Both the position numbers and the translations under genes were made by a program. Below, piece by piece: positions 59,206 to 64,000 of a DNA stretch of 64,000 nt. Origin of the DNA: Arcobacter siniprincipis (GTDB lineage: Bacteria > Campylobacterota > Campylobacteria > Campylobacterales > Arcobacteraceae); the NCBI RefSeq assembly GCF_048571125.1, contig NZ_CP182343.1:2976001-3040000 (forward strand). The letters run 5' to 3'. The notes beneath the pieces are model-generated. The model searched no databases. It was not told where the DNA came from and saw only the letters and a program-made list of their open reading frames with translations. Each line of letters begins with the position of its first letter. The first letter of the stretch is position 1.

Positions 59206-60460
59206 GCAGCTCCAAAGACAGAGTATTTATAATATTTAAAGAGACATCAAACTTTTCCCCATCGAAACTAATTGTTTTATCGTTTATTATTAGTTCTATT
59301 TTATTTACATTTGAGCCAAAAGTATTATTTTCATCAATTATATTTAGACAAACAGCATCAACATTTTTTTCAATTGCCATATTTTTTGCATTTTCAAAAG
59401 CAACTTTTTTATCCAGCTCAGCTTTGAAGCCTATTGTATAAATATCACTTCTATTTAAACTTGATAAAATATCTATATTTTGTTTTAACTCTAAGTTCCA
59501 CTTTTCACCAAGCATAGATTTTTTTAGTTTTCCTTTTTGAGCAAAAGAAGGAAGATAATCACTCACAGCTGCTACCATAAAAAGGTATGGCTTTTTTTGT
59601 ATCAAACTTGGATTTGAGTTATCCATTAAAGTAGTAGAACTAATTATTCCTTTTTTTGCAACATCAATTGATTCTTGCAGATATTCAAACATCTCTTGAG
59701 AACTTTGAGCATTTATTATATGTATGCCTTTTGGTAAATCTTCATGTCCTCTTGAACTTATCAAACATACATCTGCACCTTTTAAATAAAGTGCTAAAGC
59801 TAATGAAGCAGCCATTTTCCCTGAAGAAAAATTTGAGATATATCTAACATCATCTATTTTTTCAACTGTTCCACCACCACTTAATATAACTTTTCTATTT
59901 TCCCAATACTCATCTTTTAAAAGCTCTTTTAATGTAGCATAATAAATATCATCTACTTCACTTAAAGCTCCATTACCAATATCTCTACAAGCTAGTTCTT
60001 TTGATACAGGCTCTAAGATTTTGTAATTACAAAGTTTTAGCATCTTCATACTTGCATTTGTCATTGGATTTTGTATCATATTTGTATTTGCTGCTGGACA
60101 CAGAAGTTTTACTCTAGGATAAGCTAACGCTGTTTGAGTTAAGATATTATCAGCTATTCCATGGCTTAATTTATTTATAGTATTAGCACTAGCAGGGGCT
60201 ATTACAAAAATGTCAGCCCACTTACCTATTGCTATATGATTATAGTGAGAATCTTTGTCCCAAGACTCATTAGTATCATCTAAAATTTGAGATTGAGAGA
60301 TAGTTTCAAAAGTCAAAGGTGTTATAAATTTTTTAGCAGAAGCAGTCATTATAACTTTTACATTTGCTTCTGCTTTTATATACAATCTGATGAGTTCTAA
60401 AGTTTTATAAATAGCAATTGAGCCAGTAACTCCCACTAAGATATTTTTATTTTTAAGCAT
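59198..60460 (-). CDS. coaBC: Bifunctional phosphopantothenoylcysteine decarboxylase/phosphopantothenate synthase
   Basis: CoaBC makes 4-prime-phosphopantetheine from phosphopantothenate in coenzyme A synthesis. The N-terminal flavoprotein has Val-Thr-Gly-Ser-Ile-Ala near residues 10-15, the catalytic His in Asn-His-Ile-Ala-Ile-Gly near 74, and Ala-Asn-Thr-Asn-Met near 124-128. The C-terminal CoaB domain has Ser-Gly-Gly-Gly-Thr-Val-Glu near 185-191. I use the ATG at 60460 because an upstream ATG lies deeper in glmU. 420 residues. Confidence 0.94.
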   Translation of the reverse strand: MLKNKNILVGVTGSIAIYKTLELIRLYIKAEANVKVIMTASAKKFITPLTFETISQSQILDDTNESWDKDSHYNHIAIGKWADIFVIAPASANTINKLSHGIADNILTQTALAYPRVKLLCPAANTNMIQNPMTNASMKMLKLCNYKILEPVSKELACRDIGNGALSEVDDIYYATLKELLKDEYWENRKVILSGGGTVEKIDDVRYISNFSSGKMAASLALALYLKGADVCLISSRGHEDLPKGIHIINAQSSQEMFEYLQESIDVAKKGIISSTTLMDNSNPSLIQKKPYLFMVAAVSDYLPSFAQKGKLKKSMLGEKWNLELKQNIDILSSLNRSDIYTIGFKAELDKKVAFENAKNMAIEKNVDAVCLNIIDENNTFGSNVNKIELIINDKTISFDGEKFDVSLNIINTLSLELHE

Positions 60461-61754
60461 CTTTTTTCCCAAAGAATTTATAAAAATACCCTTTTACTAC
60501 TTTTGTAGCTGCCCTTGTTAAAACTAAATCACCTTTTTTTACATTTTTTGTAACAGTAGTTCCAGCTGCAATTAATACATCATCTTCTATTGTAACAGGA
60601 GCTACAAGTTGAGTATCACTTCCCACAAAAACATTTTTGCCTATTTTAGTTTGATATTTTTTAACCCCATCATAATTACAAGTAATTGTTCCACAGCCTA
60701 TATTTGTGCCAACATCTATTTCACAATCTCCTAGATAAGAAAGATGTCCAGCTTTTACACCTGTTAGTATTGCTTTCTTAGTCTCTACAAAGTTTCCTAT
60801 GTGAGTATCTTTTATAATTGAACCTGGTCTTATTCTTGCCATTGGACCAGCATCACTATTTATAAGAGTTGCATCTTCAATTACTGTATTTGTTTTTATA
60901 TGAGAATTTTCTATTTTACTATTTCCTAAAATAGTAACTCCATTTTCAATAATACTTTCACCAATAATTTCAACATCAGACTCTATATAAATAGTATCAG
61001 GCAATCTCATGATAACTCCAGATTTCATAAAAGATTCTTTTATTCTATTTTGATGAATAACCTCAGCACAAGCAAGTTCATATTTTGAGTTAACGCCTTT
61101 AAAGTTTTCTTCATTTACAACTAAAGGTTTTAATGTTTTTTGACTATTAATTGCTATTTCTACCAAATCAGTGATGTAATACTCTTCTTGAGCATTATCA
61201 TTTGATAAAAGAGGTAAAGAATTTAATAAAAATTCTGTACAAAATTGATAAATACCAGCATTTGCACTTGTGATTTTTAGCTCTTCAGCACTTGCATCTT
61301 TTTGCTCAACAATTTTCTTTACTTCACCGTTTTGGATAACTACTCTTCCATATCCATCAGCACTTTTCAACTCTAAAACTGACATTACAATAGTTGCATC
61401 TATATCAAATCTTTCAAGTTCACTTGCTTGGATTAGTGGCATATCACCGTTTAGAACTAAAGTTTTTTCATACTTTGGTTTTATTCCCATAACAGCCCCA
61501 CCAGTTCCTGGGAAATTTATATGGTCTTGTATTACAAAATTAACTTTGTCAGAAAAATACTCTTGCATTGTTTGTTTTACTAAATCAGCTTGATGATATA
61601 ATACAACTGTAATATCATCACTTATTTCTAAAGCTTCTTTAATACTATAGTACAACATAGGTTTACCAGAAATTTTATGTAATACCTTTGGAGTCTCTGA
61701 TTTCATTCTTGTTCCAGCACCAGCTGCTAGAATAATAATTGATTTATTAAACAT
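60453..61754 (-). CDS. glmU: Bifunctional UDP-GlcNAc pyrophosphorylase / GlcN-1-P acetyltransferase
   Basis: GlmU makes UDP-GlcNAc for peptidoglycan and lipopolysaccharide. The uridyltransferase loop Ala-Ala-Gly-Ala-Gly-Thr-Arg-Met is at residues 10-17. The second half is a left-handed beta-helix of hexapeptide repeats with Gly-Thr-Ile-Thr-Cys-Asn-Tyr-Asp-Gly near 355-363. 433 residues. It overlaps the coaBC start by 8 bp. Confidence 0.95.
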   Translation of the reverse strand: MFNKSIIILAAGAGTRMKSETPKVLHKISGKPMLYYSIKEALEISDDITVVLYHQADLVKQTMQEYFSDKVNFVIQDHINFPGTGGAVMGIKPKYEKTLVLNGDMPLIQASELERFDIDATIVMSVLELKSADGYGRVVIQNGEVKKIVEQKDASAEELKITSANAGIYQFCTEFLLNSLPLLSNDNAQEEYYITDLVEIAINSQKTLKPLVVNEENFKGVNSKYELACAEVIHQNRIKESFMKSGVIMRLPDTIYIESDVEIIGESIIENGVTILGNSKIENSHIKTNTVIEDATLINSDAGPMARIRPGSIIKDTHIGNFVETKKAILTGVKAGHLSYLGDCEIDVGTNIGCGTITCNYDGVKKYQTKIGKNVFVGSDTQLVAPVTIEDDVLIAAGTTVTKNVKKGDLVLTRAATKVVKGYFYKFFGKKDA

Positions 61755-61762
61755 TTATACCC

Positions 61763-63706
61763 TTACCTTAACGCTTCTGATATTTCTTTTCTTAAATTAT
61801 CTGCAACTTGTTGAAGTGAACTTTTCATCTTCTCATCAGTGATATTGCTCTCAACTAATTTTGTTAGATTAGCTTCTTTTTCTTTAAAAAAAGTAGCTAC
61901 TGCTTTACTCTTTTTAGCTCTATTGTACATCAAAACTCCAGAAGCAATAAGTACCATCACAAGTTTTGCATGTCCTAATATTGCCGCATAATTCAAAATT
62001 GTAAACCCTGCAAAATCAGGTTCATTCATATCAGCTCCTGCTGCTATTAAAAGTCTTGCAATTTTATAATTACCTTTCCATTGTGTATGATGTAAGACAG
62101 TTCTACCTTGTTTGTCTTTGATATTTAAATCTGTTTTCTTAGATAAAAGTTTCTCTACAAGTTCATAATCATCTGCAATAACTGCTTTATGAAAAATAGT
62201 TCTTCCATCTTTATCTACACTATTTACATCAACTCTAAATTTAAGCATAAAAACAATTCTCTCTAAAAATTGCTTTCTTTCATTTTTTGTTTTTGCTTTT
62301 AACCCAAAATCTATCATACAAGAAAATGCTGTGTTTCCTTCATTATCAACTTTATTAATATCTGCACCATTATTTAAAAGAGCTTTTATTAGCTCAATAT
62401 TATTGTAATTTATTACATCAAAAAGAATAGTTTTTCCATCGCTTCTGGCTTGATTTAATTTTGGTCTTTTTATAATTATTCTTTTTAAAAGTTTAAAATA
62501 ATCTCCGTTTTCAGCAATATCTAAAAATCTTCTTGAATGAGCTCTTTTGCCATTTTCTTGGATTAGAATCATCTCTGCTAAATCATCAACAATAGTTCTT
62601 TCATCAAAATCTTGATGGTCTACATCTATACCTTTATCAAATAGGTAATCAATCATTTCATAATTTGAATAGCCTTTTAAACACTCTTGAAAAAGTACTG
62701 TTTTCCCATCTCTATCTTGTGTACTGATATCTGCACCTGCATTTAAAAAGAACTCAATTAACTCAAAATCTTTATTGTCTATAGCATAAAAAAGTGCACT
62801 TTTACCTTCTTCATCTTTTTTATCAATATCTAAACCATTTTCAATTAATACTGTCAAAAGCTTTTGATAATCATTCTCTTTTTTTACATACTTATAATCT
62901 GTTTGTCTGTACTTATCTAAATTATTTTCTCTTACAATATTAAATATTTTTAATATCTCATCTAAAACAGTTTTACCTTCAATATCTTTTTGATTTATAT
63001 TTATATCTCTTTGTAATAAAGCATCAATAGTATCAAGGTGTTTAGCACCTTTTAAAACTATTTTAAAAAGTACATTTCTTTTATTTTTGTTCAAATGATT
63101 TATATCTAATCCAAATTCTATTAAATATTTCATAATTGTCTGATCATCTTTTAAGCTAGCCAAAAATAAAGCGCTTTCACCCTCATAATCAGACACATTT
63201 ATATCGTCAATATTATTTAATATCTCTCTTACAATCCTTATATTTCCACCTTCAATTGCATCAAAAAGTACGGTTCTTCCATAACTATCTTTGAAAGTTA
63301 AATCTGCTCCATGTGCAAGTAAAAGTTGAAATACTTTTAAGTTTCCTTCTAAGGCTATATCTTGAATAAGAATCCTACCAGAAGAGTTTACATAGTTTAG
63401 AGAGGCTTTTTTATCGAGTAAAAATCTTATCATCATACCATCAGCATTTGAAGCTGCAATTGATAATATTGTTTTTCCTAATTTATCTTCATGGTCAATA
63501 TTTGCACCATTTTCAATTAGGATTTTCATTCCCTCTATTCTTCGTTTTTGTACAAGTTCAAAAAGAAGAGTTCTACCTTTTTCATCACTTGCATTAATAT
63601 TTAATCCACTATCAATAAGTTTTTGTATTTTTTCTTCATTTACATAGTCTTTCATCAACTCTTTTTGTAAAGTTGTACTATCATCTGAACGAAATAGATT
63701 AAGCAT
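61763..63706 (-). CDS. Large ankyrin-repeat protein
   Basis: This is a 647-residue protein from the ATG at 63706, which has an AGGAGAA ribosome site; an ATG eight codons further upstream lacks one. It consists almost entirely of about 15 ankyrin-like repeats. Typical motifs are Gly-Arg-Thr-Leu-Leu-Phe-Glu near 43-49 and Gly-Ala-(Asn/Asp)-(Ile/Leu). Many units read Asp-x-x-Gly-(Lys/Arg)-Thr-(Val/Leu/Ile)-(Leu/Phe)-(Phe/His). No signal peptide or second domain is clear. A binding or scaffolding role is likely; the partner is unknown. It lies 8 bp upstream of glmU. Confidence 0.85.
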   Translation of the reverse strand: MLNLFRSDDSTTLQKELMKDYVNEEKIQKLIDSGLNINASDEKGRTLLFELVQKRRIEGMKILIENGANIDHEDKLGKTILSIAASNADGMMIRFLLDKKASLNYVNSSGRILIQDIALEGNLKVFQLLLAHGADLTFKDSYGRTVLFDAIEGGNIRIVREILNNIDDINVSDYEGESALFLASLKDDQTIMKYLIEFGLDINHLNKNKRNVLFKIVLKGAKHLDTIDALLQRDININQKDIEGKTVLDEILKIFNIVRENNLDKYRQTDYKYVKKENDYQKLLTVLIENGLDIDKKDEEGKSALFYAIDNKDFELIEFFLNAGADISTQDRDGKTVLFQECLKGYSNYEMIDYLFDKGIDVDHQDFDERTIVDDLAEMILIQENGKRAHSRRFLDIAENGDYFKLLKRIIIKRPKLNQARSDGKTILFDVINYNNIELIKALLNNGADINKVDNEGNTAFSCMIDFGLKAKTKNERKQFLERIVFMLKFRVDVNSVDKDGRTIFHKAVIADDYELVEKLLSKKTDLNIKDKQGRTVLHHTQWKGNYKIARLLIAAGADMNEPDFAGFTILNYAAILGHAKLVMVLIASGVLMYNRAKKSKAVATFFKEKEANLTKLVESNITDEKMKSSLQQVADNLRKEISEALR

Positions 63707-63757
63707 TAATTCTCCTGTACAGTACTTCAATAATACGCAATTATATCTAAGGGAAGA

Positions 63758-64000
63758 TTAAAATCTTCTCCTTGGTCTAAACTCTTTTTTTTCTCTTGGT
63801 GGAAAAACTCTTTTGTGTTCATCAGCTGATAATTTGATATCTTTTTTCAATGAGTTTTCCATAAATTGATTAAAAGAAGTTCTAGCTATCGTAGCTTTTA
63901 TACCATCTGGGAACTGTTCTGGTAATTTATAAGATAGCCATAAATAAAGGGATATTTTTTTAATCTCATCTTCAACTAACAATAAATCCTTCTGTGTTCG
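63758..64000 (-). CDS. C-terminal part of a Suv3-like ATP-dependent RNA helicase (cut by window edge)
   Basis: The frame is open to the window edge, so the TTG at 63982 is probably not the real start. The visible end contains Leu-Tyr-Leu-Trp-Leu-Ser-Tyr-Lys-Leu-Pro-Glu-Gln-Phe-Pro-Asp, the hallmark of the Suv3 C-terminal domain. It finishes with a basic Arg-rich tail. Helicases of this kind are common in Campylobacterota. The 5-prime part lies outside the window. Confidence 0.72.
   Translation of the reverse strand, partial: RTQKDLLLVEDEIKKISLYLWLSYKLPEQFPDGIKATIARTSFNQFMENSLKKDIKLSADEHKRVFPPREKKEFRPRRRF

Noticed and set aside
60461..60472. Upstream ATG of coaBC inside glmU
   Set aside because: It adds four residues not typical of the family. 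The ATG at 60460 begins the flavoprotein fold directly.
1..64000. tRNA, rRNA, CRISPR arrays, transposases, prophage genes
   Set aside because: I looked for cloverleaf-like segments, regularly spaced repeats and integrase or transposase motifs on both strands and saw none.

Overview
The window is a contiguous piece of a very AT-rich bacterial chromosome. Its gene content points to the Campylobacterota, most likely an Arcobacter-type organism. Indicators are a class II DAHP synthase, a COG3400-type TrkA-C protein, a MotE-like flagellar protein, the lpoB/ycfL/COG3014 lipoprotein cluster, the hrcA-grpE-dnaK order and a Suv3-type RNA helicase end. The lineage is inferred from gene families; no rRNA gene is present. 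I found no tRNA, rRNA, CRISPR array, transposase or prophage.

Region by region: 1-20.4 kb is housekeeping (nhaA, murC, a dapC-like aminotransferase, tgt, gatC, a class II DAHP synthase, transaldolase, serB, ruvX, a lipoprotein operon with acpS, an orphan ABC permease, panC, rimO, tilS). 20.4-31.3 kb is flagellar (fliS, fliD, a very large flgK, flgH, fliL, motE-like, fliJ-like, fliQ, flgI, fliM, plus several unnamed partners). 31.3-40.1 kb is a nitrogen-control block: pyrC, two tandem amt-glnK operons, a membrane protein, a degenerate NtrC-like regulator and glnD. 40.1-49.2 kb holds dsbD, a secreted thioredoxin, psd, mltA and the hrcA-grpE-dnaK heat-shock operon. 49.3-53.6 kb is an accessory island: a roughly 500-bp non-coding element with terminal inverted repeats, a Septu-like ATPase/HNH pair and an AbiEii-type toxin-antitoxin pair. 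53.6-64 kb returns to housekeeping (an MFS transporter, a response regulator, truA, an LptF/G permease, a prepilin peptidase, uppS, coaBC, glmU, a large ankyrin protein and the end of a Suv3-like helicase).

Two regulatory signals stand out. First, a 19-bp palindrome, TTGTATA-N5-TATACAA, occurs three times in the nitrogen block: in front of each amt-glnK operon and directly over the promoter region of the NtrC-like gene. This suggests a small dedicated nitrogen regulon, possibly run by that degenerate regulator with GlnD and PII. Second, gatC and the transaldolase gene carry homologous 5-prime leaders of about 115 nt. They share three hairpins, some with compensatory changes, and a conserved unpaired block, and they match no riboswitch class I can name.

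Other points of interest are an ATPase/HNH defence-like pair whose HNH motif has Tyr where His is expected, an antitoxin promoter with a perfect palindrome filling its spacer, two CIRCE-type operators flanking the hrcA promoter, and a FlgK with two adhesin-like repeats inserted in its variable region.
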